A DNA stretch of 64,000 nt from Ryuthela nishihirai (taxonomy: Eukaryota > Arthropoda > Arachnida > Araneae > Heptathelidae), in assembly GCA_038380435.1 (NCBI GenBank), contig JAWZYU010000006.1, positions 36,892,501 to 36,956,500 on the forward strand, read 5' to 3'. The notes below the pieces were generated by a model. It saw nothing but the letters and a program-made list of their open reading frames with translations. It was not told the DNA's origin and made no database searches. Made by a program: the position numbers and the translations under genes. Shown piece by piece: positions 20,181-31,931 of this stretch. The stretch's first letter is position 1. Each line of letters begins with the position of its first letter.

Positions 20181-20770
20181 TACAGAGTGTCTCAAAAATA
20201 TAGGTACAAACTTTTAGGGGAGGTAGATAACATCTAAACGAATGAGAATTGCATAGGAACCCATAACCGGAAACGTCACCGTAAGTCAATAGGCGGCGCT
20301 GTTGATCAGAGCGCTAGAGGGGAAATTTCGGATTTCCTCATTCGAGTGGTTGTCGGCTTACGAAGAGCATGCAAAGGTATTCGAACAGGGAGCTGGCAGA
20401 CATGCACTTAGTGTATGGAATAGCTGAGGACAACGGACGAGCCGCTCAACGAATGTATCAAGAACGCTTCCCACACAGACATGTACCGGGCCACCGTTTG
20501 TTTGCGTGTGCGCATCAAAATTTGTGCGATTATGGGTCATTAAGAGCTATAACATTATGAAATGTATTATCTAGTACGCCATTTGTAATAATTATGTCCA
20601 ATAAATGTTTTCCCATCATTATTCACTGTCTTGTGTTCTTTCAGATCTTGTACCTCTGTTACCACTTTCCCATGACGTTTCCGGTTATGGGTTCCTATGC
20701 AATTCTCATTCCTTTAGATGTTATCTACCTCCCCTAAAAGTTTCTACCTATATTTTTGAGACACCCTTTA
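20181..20770 (+). mobile_element. Internally deleted DNA transposon with ~95-bp inverted ends
   Basis: The left end (GTGTCTCAAAAATATAGGTA... to GGAAACGTCA) and the right end are reverse complements over about 95 bp with only a few differences. TA-rich flanks do not fix the target duplication. It retains the first codons of a transposase and an AATAAA signal near the right end. Confidence 0.85.
20369..20515 (+). pseudogene. DUF4817-type N-terminal stub of a transposon protein
   Basis: The peptide starts MQRYSNRELADMHLVYGIAE and continues AAQRMYQERFPHRHVPGHR. From memory this matches the start of arthropod transposon proteins that carry the DUF4817 helix-turn-helix, thought to bind transposon ends. 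Homology ends after about 50 residues (HQNLCDYGS), where normal proteins would run on into a catalytic region. Here AT-rich sequence with AATAAA near 20600 follows, so the catalytic part was deleted. It sits between intact long inverted ends, so it could still be mobilised in trans by a full-length relative. Confidence 0.7.
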
Positions 20771-21622
20771 TATATATATATACGTTTTATTCCCATTGTT
20801 ATATTATAACTATAGTTTTATATATCTACACAAGGGGCACGTCAGTTACATACACATTTCCAGGGGGTACGTGAAGCACAAAAGGTTGAGAACCACTGTC
20901 TTAGAGTATGAAAAATTGGCACCCTCCCCGTGCTTTCTCCCCCCCCCCTAAAAAGGGGGATAATGTGAAAATGATTGTTCGCGAAGACCGAAAGCAACAA
21001 GCTATACGTCAAATGAAAGCTTCTGACGCGGAGAATGTCGTAGGCTATGAAACACTGGCCCCTCGTTCTTTTTACCCCCTAAAAAGGGGGATAATGTGGA
21101 AATATTTGTTCTCCTATATCTCCTGGATAACCAACTTCTTTGAATTGAAAAAACGCGAGTGCGGAAAGTAATAAGCTATGTGGTCGAATGAAAGCTTGTG
21201 ATGATTGAGTGTCGTAGGCTATGGAAAATTGACCCCCATGCTTCTCCCCGAAAAAACGAAAAAAATGAAAGTCATTCTACTATATCATCGGAATGAGAAG
21301 GCACTACAGTTACGTGTTAGGTGTCAAATGACAGTTCGTATAATGTCGGTCGTAAACTATTTCTAATTGTGCCCCCACTATTACCCCCTGATAAAATGGG
21401 GAGGGCGCGGATTTTCACGGTGTTCCACTTTAACGAGTCGCATCTTAAATTAAAGCTTGTGACATTTCCAATGTCGTGGCCTACCTCAAACTTTGACTCC
21501 GAAAGGGAGGTCAATGTGCTCAATGTTTATCAGTCATATATCAAAGTTTTGGAAGGCAGGTGTTTTTAGTGGCATCGAAAAACACATAAATTAAAAAAAT
21601 TTCTAAAATACCAATCTTCCTA

Positions 21623-21790
21623 CAGGGCCCTAGAAAGTAGAAAATAAACCTAAAGAATATCGATGGTGCAATCGGTTTACCTACTCGAAAGATTGCTGGC
21701 GCCGTATCTTTCTTTGAAGTGAATAGGAATTCACTAAGTGATTGCACCCATCGATAATCTTTAGGTGTATTTTTACTTTTTAGGGCCCTG
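21623..21790. mobile_element. Foldback MITE, 168 bp
   Basis: Ends CAGGGCCCTAGAAAGTAGAA and, reversed, CAGGGCCCTAAAAAGTAAAA. Arms of about 55 bp pair with few mismatches, including CACCTAAAGAT.ATCGATGG. No clear TSD. Confidence 0.8.
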
Positions 21791-22600
21791 CAGAAAGATA
21801 AGGGAAATTTTCCTGTGAAAAGTTAACAGAAATAAAAAAAAAATCATATTAAATTTTTTTTTTCAATTCAAAGAAGTTGGTTTCTAGCAATTGCTGATGT
21901 TTTTTCAATTTACCTCTTTATATCATAGCAGAGTTGTTTATCCGTTTTCGGAACTACATATTGAAATGTGTTTCAAAATCTAAAAACTAAGCAAATTTCA
22001 ATTTCCGTAAGCAGAAAAACTGAACACGATGTTTCGATATTTGATTCTATCCACATGCCATAAGTTTTATCAATTTTATTCTTGATTCCAACATCCCTCT
22101 CCAAAACGAAGAAACTCTTTTCCTCGAGCAATTCTGGCAGTCTGCACTTGAATAAATGTATTTGCTGCAGAATTCTCTTTTGAACAAAAAACTTGTTCAA
22201 TTCCAAAACGGAGAATTTAGAAGTAAAAGAAAAAAGTCATCTTAGTAAATTTGCTATATACGATTTGCATATTATTCAAACTGACTGGAGGACTTACTGA
22301 ATGTGAATATTTGCACAGTCATTCGTGAAAATCGACTTTCCTATTTGTTTTAAATGCAGAAAATTTGCTTTTATCTTAACAACGCATTTTCGACTGCAAG
22401 CTTTGATTCAAACTATTGCATTTCAGGAAGTAAATATTTGAAATATTATTATTTTGTAGCTGTAGGCTTTCCAAAAATTACTTTTCCTTTACATTTATAT
22501 TCGTACATCACACGATCGTTCAACAATTCCGTATCGTTATTATTTATTCGTTCAAAATTCTGTAATTTTTTATATGTAGTTGTTGAAGTAAACGTATCTC
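21791..22600. other. Nothing recognised
   Basis: AT-rich, with several open frames up to 88 codons that lack any recognised motif. Confidence 0.5.
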
Positions 22601-23025
22601 TTGGGTTGTTTTACCTCTGAGAGGGCTGCAGGGTTGCATAAATAGGGGCTTGCTAGAAGGAAATATTTTTGCCATGACTCTTACTCTGCAGTCCCCAGGT
22701 TCGAGTCCCAGCTGGGCAGGATTCGAGACTTATCTCCGCAGAACTTCCCACCCTACCACGGTCAGTAAGGGACACCAATGGGCTTGGAAAGACCGCCGTT
22801 CGTCGGATGGGACGTTAAGCCGTGGCTCCGTGTGCGGGAGAGGTATACCCTGTGCACGTTAAAGAACACGCTGGATGGCCTTGACGGGAGACTACCATGT
22901 CTCCCAACAACTATCTAGTGGGTCCCCTTCCCCAACCTTCTTTGGGACTTTCAGGGTCCTTGTGACCTGAGTTTAACACAGTATGTCCAAAAAATAGGCC
23001 GCTTAGAGGTAAAACAACTCAACCC
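22601..23025 (+). mobile_element. SINE-A composite with U1 insert
   Basis: A reverse tail scrap (GGGTTGTTTTACCTCTGAGA) is followed by U1-like sequence (GGGCTTGCTAGAAGGAAATA at 22648), then a forward SINE-A entering within the head at CTGCAGTCCCCAGG and ending AAAACAACTCAACCC. Three pieces are joined without TSDs. Confidence 0.7.
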
Positions 23026-23083
23026 TTGTGATTCGGCCATTTAGCCCACTATGTACAACAGAAGTGGTGCTCAGAGGTAAAAC
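23026..23083 (+). mobile_element. SINE-A tail fragment
   Basis: An extra forward tail (GTGATTCGGCCATTTAGCCC to GAGGTAAAACAACC) directly follows the previous tail. Confidence 0.7.
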
Positions 23084-23640
23084 AACCTCTGAACTGCATT
23101 TTTTGCACATATTGGGCTAAATGGCTAGATTACAAGGACCCCAAACGCTGAGCGAAAGTTTGGGGAAAAAGACTCACTGGACAACTGTTAGAAACAGTTG
23201 AAAAACCTGTAAATTACCACTTTGAAGTCGATTTAAATTTTAGAGGAAAGTTTGTCTTGAGCCAGGTGGGATATGAACCCACGACCTCTTGATAGGATTT
23301 TTTCTCTAAAATTTAAATTCACTTCAAAGTGGTAATTTATAGGTTAATACCAAGTATGTCGAGTTTATTTATTATTTATCAACAGTGGAAAATTACCTAC
23401 CGGTAAGTCCATCCAGTGTGTTCTTTAACGTGCACAGGGTATGGGCTCTTTCGCACACAGAACCACGGCTAAACGTCCAATTCGACAAACGGCGGCCTTT
23501 TTAAGCCATCGGTGTCTCCTACTGACAGAGGGTATAGTGGATAAATAGACGGAAATAAATCTCAGTGCTGGCACAGGTGAGACTGGAACCGGGAACGAGA
23601 TAATGAGCCCGACATGCTACCAATTAGACCAACACCCACT
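23084..23640 (-). mobile_element. SINE-A copy interrupted by foldback element
   Basis: Reverse tail and body to CTGGACAACTGTTAG (23191), interrupted until about 23404, then GTCCATCCAGTGTGTTC through a decayed head to GACCAACACC. The interruption is the foldback at 23204-23347. Confidence 0.8.
23204..23347. mobile_element. Foldback element with tRNA-like centre
   Basis: About 43-bp inverted arms (AACCTGTAAATTACCACTTT ... and its complement ending at 23346) flank about 55 bp. The centre, read on the minus strand, contains GTGGGTTCATATCCCAC, a T-arm/B-box-like hairpin. Confidence 0.75.
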
Positions 23641-23666
23641 CCATAATATCTATCTATGTCTGTGAA

Positions 23667-23873
23667 AAATAAAATAAAATAAATACCCCTCAAGCAGCTG
23701 CTTGCCACAGAGGTCTGACAGGAGCCTGTCAGTTTATATGCCACAGAAGAAGATCTGAGAGGATGGCAGAACCTCAGCAGAAAACAACACGATCATCCAT
23801 ACTTTACCCGGGGCTCGAACCCAGGTCCCTTATATCAGTAGCCAAGCCCGCTAACCACTCGGCCACTGGACGG
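23667..23873 (-). mobile_element. SINE-B copy, full length
   Basis: A 13-bp perfect TSD, CTATGTCTGTGAA (23654-23666 and 23874-23886), defines the ends. On the minus strand it runs from a head with GCCGAGTGGTTAGCGGGC and GGGTTCGAGCCC to a TTTATTTTATTTTATTTTT tail. Confidence 0.93.
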
Positions 23874-23886
23874 CTATGTCTGTGAA

Positions 23887-24980
23887 CCTACAAAAATAAA
23901 AAAAAATCCAAAACGAAATAAAATCGATGTAAAAGAATATTTAGTCACAATGAAAACTTTAACGATAGCATAGATAACAATACACCAAAAAAAATGTTTT
24001 TGAACTTTCGTATAGAAAAAGCATATCCCAATCTCAATTCCAACAACAAATATGACAACCCAACATTCATTTCTATTCTATCCAAACGACAACTGATAAA
24101 GTTGAAAATCATAACCTCACACCTCCAACGACGTTAAGTTGCGTTTCTGTATAACCAAAGAACATTTTCGACACTCCATGTTTTGCAATGAGGTCGCTTT
24201 CGCAGTTCTCCCATGTCGTACCAAACAAGTACAGAAAGAATCTTCGCGCATGTTAGGTGACGTATAAGAGAGCAGGAGAGAATCTGGTATTCACATGGTA
24301 ATGCCAGAAATTCCAAAGGGAGGCTAGTCTATATGCAACATGCACTCCTTCCGGTAGCTGATTCGTTCCTCCTCAGGCACGATAAAAAAATAATATCTCA
24401 AAGCATCGCCTGGTGAGTCTTCTCCCACTTACACTGTTGTTCGTATGAAGGACCCTCGAATTAAAATAAATGGAGGAAAAAGCATGAGAGGCTTTCTTTT
24501 CTTTTTTCTGCTGGCACGAGAGCTTTCGTTTCTTTTTTTTTTTTTGCTGGCACGAGAGCTTTCGTTCCTTTTTTTCTGGCACGAGAGAAATGCATTAATA
24601 CAAATCCTACATTAAAGATGACCTAAGGAACGAAATAAACTCAGATAGAGAAGTTATCTACAAACTGCACTTTTAAAAAATGTTTGCTGCGTCAGGCTTC
24701 TGTTAGAAAAGAGAGAATATTTTCTCTCCAATGTTGTGACTTAGCGAATGGAGGGAGTCCCGAGCTATGGAGAAGTGCTCGTTTGCTCAATATTTTTGTT
24801 TGTTGTTTCGAAGTCGTAAGAAGTAACAATGTGTGATCATTTATTAGATTCTACTGTTTCAGTGTTTATATTTTGAAAGTCGGCCATTTGCTCTAAATCG
24901 ATAAGTACTTGAATAGATAGCAAATATATGTATATAATAATATATAAGTTCTAATAAATTAACTAGTTGTTCATTTATCG
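23887..24980. other. Mostly unrecognised; small CT-rich repeat
   Basis: 24485-24595 has three units of a pyrimidine run followed by CTGGCACGAGAG(CTTTCGTT). No gene or TE was recognised elsewhere. Confidence 0.5.
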
Positions 24981-25368
24981 TTGGGGCTGGGGTGGCTCAG
25001 TCGGTAGCGCGCCAGGCTCGTAATCTGTAGTTCCCAGGTTCGAGTCCCAGCTGGGTCAGCGTTGAGATTTATCTCCGCAAAAATTCCCCGCCCTGCCCAC
25101 GGTCAGTAGGGGACACCGATGGGCTTGGAAAGGCCGCCGTCCGTCGGATGGGACGTTAAGCCGCTGCCCCGTGTGCGGGAGAGCCATACCCTGTGCACGT
25201 TAAAGAACACGCTGGATGGCCTTGACGGGAGGCTATCATCTGTCTCCCAACAGCTGTTCCAGTGGGTCCCCTCCCCCAACCTTCTCTGAGCCTTCGGGGT
25301 CCATGTGACCTGGCCATTTAGCCCATGGTGTGCAAAAAAGTGCGCCTCAGAGGTAAAACAACCCAATA
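24981..25368 (+). mobile_element. SINE-A copy, full length, edge of macrosatellite unit 1
   Basis: Starts TTGGGGCTGGGGTGGCTCAG and has the complete head, body and tail. Its 3' flank AACAAAAAATGCATACCTAT is shared with the SINE-A at 42-433. The copy is partly duplicated at 28438 and 31932. Confidence 0.93.
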
Positions 25369-28300
25369 ACAAAAAATGCATACCTATTAATTTTGCATAA
25401 TCCCATCGAAACCCTAGCTCTTTATTCACCTTCTGTGCAATACCACCGACCCTTAGCTTTTTACTAATTTCTTGTATAATCCCATCGACAACAGCTCTTT
25501 ATTCACTCCCCTGCATAATCCCATCCACTTCTTAGCTCTTTATTCATCTTCTGCATAATTCCATCAAATTCTTAGCTCTTTATTCATCTTCTGCATAATT
25601 CCATCAACTTCTTAGCTCTTTACTCATCTCCTGCATAATTCCATCGACTTCTTAGCTCTTTATTCTCTTCCTGCACAACTCCCTAGCTCTTTATTCACTT
25701 CCTACACAGTCCCATCTACTCCCTAGATTTTTATTCATCCATCTGCACAATTCCATCGACTCCCTAGCACTTTATTCACTTCCTGCACAGTCTCACCTAC
25801 TCCCTAGATCTTTATTCATCCATCTGCACAATTCCATCGACTCCCTAGCTCTTTATTCACTTCCTGCACAGTCTCATCTACTCCCTAGATCTTTATTCAT
25901 CCATCTGCACAATTCCATCGACTCCCTAGCTCTTTATTCACTTCCTGCACAGTCCCATCTACTCCCTAGATCTTTATTCACCCATCTGCACAATTCCATC
26001 GACTCCCTAGCTCTTTATTCACTTCTTGCACAGTCCCATCTACTCCCTAGATCTTTATTCACACATCTGCACAATTCCATCGACTCCCTAGCTCTTTATT
26101 CACTTCCTGCACAGTCCCATCTACTCCCTAGTCTTTATTCACTCATCTGCACAATTCCATCGACTCCCTAGCTCTTTATTCACTTCCTGCAAAGTACCAT
26201 CTACTCCCTAGATTTTTATTCACCAATCTGCACAATTCCATCGACTCCCTAGCTCTTTATTCACTTCCTGCACAGTCCCATCTACTCGCCAGAACTTTAT
26301 TCACACATCTGCACAATTTCATCGACTCCCTAGCTCTTTATTCACTTCCTGCACAGTCCCATCTACTCCCTATATCTTTATTCACCCATCTGCACAATTC
26401 CATCGACTCCCTAGCTATTTATTCACTTTCTGCAAAGTACCATCTACTCCCTAAATCTTTATTCACCCATCTGCACAATTCCATCGACTCCCTAGCTCTT
26501 TATTCACTTCCTGCACAGTCCCATCTACTCCCTAGATCTTTATTCACATATCTGCACAATTCCATCGACTCCCTAACGATTTATTCACTTCCTGCACAGT
26601 CCCATCTACTCCCTATATCTTTATTCACCCATCTGCACAATTCCATCGACTCCCTAGCTCTTTATTCACTTCCGGCACAGTCCCATCTACTCCCTAGATC
26701 TTTATTCACCCATCTGCACAATTCCATCGACTCCCTAGTTCTCTATTCACTCCTTGCACAGTCCCATCTACTCCCTAGATCTTCATTCACCCATCTGCAG
26801 AATTCCATCGACTCCCTAGCTCTTTATTCACTTTCTGTAAAATACCATCTACTCCCTAGATCTTTATTCACCCATCTGCAGAATTCCATCGACTCCCTAG
26901 CTCTTTATTCACTTCCTGCATAATCCCATCTACCCCTAGCTCTTTATTCACCCATCTGCACAATTCCATCGACTCCCTAACTCTTTATTCACTTCCTGCA
27001 CAGTCCCATCTACTAACTAGATCTTTATTCACACATCTGCACAATTCCATCGACTCCATAGCTCTTTATTCACTTCCTGCACAGTCCCATCTACTCCCTA
27101 GATCTTTATTCACCCATCTGCACAATTCCATCAACTCCCTAGCTCTTTATTCACTTCCTGCACAGTCCCATCTACTCCCTAGATCTTTATTCACCCATCT
27201 GCACAATTCCATCGACTCCCTAGCTCTTTATTCACTTCCTGCATAATCTCATCTACTCCCTAGCTCTTTATTCACCCATCTGCAAAATTCCATCGACTCC
27301 CTAGCTTTTTATTCACTTCTTGCACAGTCCCATCTACTCCCTATATCTTTATTCACACATCTGCACAATTCCATCGACTCCCTAGCTCTTTATTCACTTC
27401 CTGCACAGTCCCATCTACTCCCTATATCTTTATTCACCCATCTGCACAATTCCATCGACTCCCTAGCTCTTTATTCACTTCCTGCAAAGTCGCATCTACT
27501 TCCTAGATCTTTATTCACCCATCTGCACAATTCCATCGACTCCCCAGCTCTTTATTCACTTCCTGCACAGTCCCATCTACTCCCTAGATTTTTATTCACA
27601 CATCTGCACAATTCCATCGACTCCCTAACTCTTTATTCACTTCCTGCACAGTCCCATCTACTCCCTGTATCTTTATTCACCCATCTGCACAATTCCATCG
27701 ACTCCCTATCTCTTTATTCACTTCCTGCACAGTACCATCTACTCCCTAGATCTTTATTCACACATCTGCACAATTCCATCCAATCCCTACCTCTTTATTC
27801 ACTTCCGGCACAGTCCCATCTACTCGCTAGAACTTTATTCACACATCTGCACAATTTCATCGACTTCCTAGCTCTTTATTCACTTCCTGCACAGTCCCAT
27901 CTACTCCCTAGATCTTTATTCATCCATCTGCACAATTCCATCGACACCCTAGCTCTTTATTCACTTCCGGCACAGTCCCATCTACTCCCTTGATCTTTAT
28001 TCACCCATCTGCACAATTCCATCGACTCCCTAGCTCTTTCTTCACTTCCTGCACAGTCCCATCTACTCCCTAGATCTTTATTCATCCATCTGCACAATTC
28101 CATCGACTCCCTAGCTCTTTATTCACTTCCTGCACAGTCCCATCTACTCCCTAGTCTTTATTCACTCATCTGCACAATTCCATCGACTCCCTAGCTCTTT
28201 ATTCACTTCCTGCACAGTCCCATCTACTCCCTAGATCTCTATTCACCCACCTGCACAATTCCATCCACTCCCTAGCTCTTTATTCACTCTGGCACAGTCC

Positions 28301-28437
28301 CATCTGCTCCCTAGATCTTTATTCACCCATCTGCACAATTCCATCGACTCCCTAGCTCTTTATTCACTTCCTGCACAGTCCCATCTACTCCCTAGATCTT
28401 TATTCAACCCACCTGCACAATTCCATCGACTCCCTAG
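25025..28437 (+). repeat. Macrosatellite unit 1 (3,413 bp)
   Basis: From CTGTAGTTCCC within the SINE-A head through satellite to CCCTAG before the next SINE fragment. It is near-identical to unit 2 over almost all its length; the 81-bp length difference is one satellite dimer. Confidence 0.95.
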
Positions 28438-28782
28438 CTGTAGTTCCCAGGTTCGAGTCCCAGCTGGGTCAGCGTTGAGATTTATCTCCGCAAAAATTCC
28501 CCGCCCTGCCCACGGTCAGTAGGGGACACCGATGGGCTTGGAAAGGCCGCCGTCCGTCGGATGGGACGTTAAGCCGCTGCCCCGTGTGCGGGAGAGCCAT
28601 ACCCTGTGCACGTTAAAGAACACGCTGGATGGCCTTGACGGGAGGCTATCATCTGTCTCCCAACAGCTGTTCCAGTGGGTCCCCTCCCCCAACCTTCTCT
28701 GAGCCTTCGGGGTCCATTTGACCTGGCCATTTAGCCCATGGTGTGCAAAAAAGTGCGCCTCAGAGGTAAAACAACCCAATAA
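28438..28782 (+). mobile_element. SINE-A fragment starting macrosatellite unit 2
   Basis: Starts at CTGTAGTTCCCAGG, inside the anticodon arm, fused to satellite CCCTAG. The A-box is absent. It matches the SINE at 24981 to its 3' flank, with TCCATTTGACC instead of TCCATGTGACC. Confidence 0.95.
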
Positions 28783-31700
28783 CAAAAAATGCATACCTAT
28801 TAATTTTGCATAATCCCATCGAAACCCTAGCTCTTTATTCACCTTCTGTGCAATACCACCGACCCTTAGCTTTTTACTAATTTCTTGTATAATCCCATCG
28901 ACAACAGCTCTTTATTCACTCCCCTGCATAATCCCATCCACTTCTTAGCTCTTTATTCATCTTCTGCATAATTCCATCAAATTCTTAGCTCTTTATTCAT
29001 CTTCTGCATAATTCCATCAACTTCTTAGCTCTTTACTCATCTCCTGCATAATTCCATCGACTTCTTAGCTCTTTATTCTCTTCCTGCACAACTCCCTAGC
29101 TCTTTATTCACTTCCTACACAGTCCCATCTACTCCCTAGATTTTTATTCATCCATCTGCACAATTCCATCGACTCCCTAGCACTTTATTCACTTCCTGCA
29201 CAGTCTCATCTACTCCCTAGATCTTTATTCATCCATCTGCACAATTCCATCGACTCCCTAGCTCTTTATTCACTTCCTGCACAGTCTCATCTACTCCCTA
29301 GATCTTTATTCATCCATCTGCACAATTCCATCGACTCCCTAGCTCTTTATTCACTTCCTGCACAGTCCCATCTACTCCCTAGATCTTTATTCACCCATCT
29401 GCACAATTCCATCGACTCCCTAGCTCTTTATTCACTTCTTGCACAGTCCCATCTACTCCCTAGATCTTTATTCACACATCTGCACAATTCCATCGACTCC
29501 CTAGTTCTTTATTCACTTCCTGCACAGTCCCATCTACTCCCTAGTCTTTATTCACTCATCTGCACAATTCCATCGACTCCCTAGCTCTTTATTCACTTCC
29601 TGCAAAGTACCATCTACTCCCTAGATTTTTATTCACCAATCTGCACAATTCCATCGACTCCCTAGCTCTTTATTCACTTCCTGCACAGTCCCATCTACTC
29701 GCTAGAACTTTATTCACACATCTGCACAATTTCATCGACTCCCTAGCTCTTTATTCACTTCCTGCACAGTCCCATCTACTCCCTATATCTTTATTCAGCC
29801 ATCTGCACAATTCCATCGACTCCCTAGCTATTTATTTACTTTCTGCAAAGTACCATCTACTCCCTAAATCTTTATTCACCCATCTGCACAATTCCATCGA
29901 CTCCCTAGCTCTTTATTCACTTCCTGCACAGTCCCATCTACTCCCTAGATCTTTATTTACCCATCTGCACAATTCCATCGACTCCCTAGTTCTCTATTCA
30001 CTCCTTGCACAGTCCCATCTACTCCCTAGATCTTTATTCACATATCTGCACAATTCCATCGACTCCCTAACGATTTATTCACTTCCTGCACAGTCCCATC
30101 TACTCCCTATATCTTTATTCACCCATCTGCACAATTCCATCGACTCCCTAGCTCTTTATTCACTTCCGGCACAGTCCCATCTACTCCCTAGATCTTTATT
30201 CACCCATCTGCACAATTCCATCGACTCCCTAGTTCTCTATTCACTCCTTGCACAGTCCCATCTACTCCCTAGATCTTCATTCACCCATCTGCAGAATTCC
30301 ATCGACTCCCTAGCTCTTTATTCACTTTCTGTAAAATACCATCTACTCCCTAGATCTTTATTCACCCATCTGCAGAATTCCATCGACTCCCTAGCTCTTT
30401 ATTCACTTCCTGCATAATCCCATCTACCCCTAGCTCTTTATTCACCCATCTGCACAATTCCATCGACTCCCTAACTCTTTATTCACTTCCTGCACAGTCC
30501 CATCTACTAACTAGATCTTTATTCACACATCTGCACAATTCCATCGACTCCATAGCTCTTTATTCACTTCCTGCACAGTCCCATCTACTCCCTAGATCTT
30601 TATTCACCCATCTGCACAATTCCATCAACTCCCTAGCTCTTTATTCACTTCCTGCACAGTCCCATCTACTCCCTAGATCTTTATTCACCCATCTGCACAA
30701 TTCCATCGACTCCCTAGCTCTTTATTCACTTCCTGCATAATCTCATCTACTCCCTAGCTCTTTATTCACCCATCTGCAAAATTCCATCGACTCCCTAGCT
30801 TTTTATTCACTTCTTGCACAGTCCCATCTACTCCCTATATCTTTATTCACACATCTGCACAATTCCATCGACTCCCTAGCTCTTTATTCACTTCCTGCAC
30901 AGTCCCATCTACTCCCTATATCTTTATTCACCCATCTGCACAATTCCATCGACTCCCTAGCTCTTTATTCACTTCCTGCAAAGTCGCATCTACTTCCTAG
31001 ATCTTTATTCACCCATCTGCACAATTCCATCGACTCCCCAGCTCTTTATTCACTTCCTGCACAGTCCCATCTACTCCCTAGATTTTTATTCACACATCTG
31101 CACAATTCCATCGACTCCCTAACTCTTTATTCACTTCCTGCACAGTCCCATCTACTCCCTGTATCTTTATTCACCCATCTGCACAATTCCATCGACTCCC
31201 TATCTCTTTATTCACTTCCTGCACAGTACCATCTACTCCCTAGATCTTTATTCACACATCTGCACAATTCCATCCAATCCCTACCTCTTTATTCACTTCC
31301 GGCACAGTCCCATCTACTCGCTAGAACTTTATTCACACATCTGCACAATTTCATCGACTTCCTAGCTCTTTATTCACTTCCTGCACAGTCCCATCTACTC
31401 CCTAGATCTTTATTCATCCATCTGCACAATTCCATCGACACCCTAGCTCTTTATTCACTTCCGGCACAGTCCCATCTACTCCCTTGATCTTTATTCACCC
31501 ATCTGCACAATTCCATCGACTCCCTAGCTCTTTCTTCACTTCCTGCACAGTCCCATCTACTCCCTAGATCTTTATTCATCCATCTGCACAATTCCATCGA
31601 CTCCCTAGCTCTTTATTCACTTCCTGCACAGTCCCATCTACTCCCTAGTCTTTATTCACTCATCTGCACAATTCCATCGACTCCCTAGCTCTTTATTCAC

Positions 31701-31931
31701 TTCCTGCACAGTCCCATCTACTCCCTAGATCTCTATTCACCCACCTGCACAATTCCATCCACTCCCTAGCTCTTTATTCACTCTGGCACAGTCCCATCTG
31801 CTCCCTAGATCTTTATTCACCCATCTGCACAATTCCATCGACTCCCTAGCTCTTTATTCACTTCCTGCACAGTCCCATCTACTCCCTAGATCTTTATTCA
31901 ACCCACCTGCACAATTCCATCGACTCCCTAG
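28438..31931 (+). repeat. Macrosatellite unit 2 (3,494 bp)
   Basis: Same start, SINE fragment and satellite order as unit 1, with one extra 81-bp step around 29945-30025 (a TTTACCCATCTGC/GTTCTCTATTCAC dimer). Confidence 0.95.

Larger units (their letters stand above)
20100..20898. mobile_element. hAT-like element with nested transposon
   Basis: Left end TAGAGGTTCTCAACGTGGGG, right end reversed CAGTGGTTCTCAACCTTTTG. Flanking 8-mers TCTTTGAC (20092-20099) and TCTTAGAG (20899-20906) share six positions. The interior is mostly another transposon. Confidence 0.75.
19955..21500. repeat. Diverged ~130-150-bp tandem repeat, about five units, interrupted
   Basis: Recurring phrases GTAGGCTATG.AAA.TTG, CCCCGTGCTTTCTCC, AAAAAGGGGGATAATGTG and AAGCTATACGTC(G/A)AATGAAAGCTTCTGACG occur near 19955, 20915, 21045, 21225 and, weaker, 21345. 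A hAT-like element (20100-20898) splits the array. Confidence 0.7.

Noticed and set aside
20605..20874. 89-codon forward frame
   Set aside because: It overlaps the right inverted end of a transposon and AT repeats. The peptide is low complexity with no family match.
25103..25429. A 108-codon minus-strand frame repeated three times (25103, 28516, 32010)
   Set aside because: It lies across SINE-A and its 3' flank and is copied with the macrosatellite. Similar frames occur in most SINE-A copies because the minus-strand consensus happens to lack stops. No domain or independent conservation signal.
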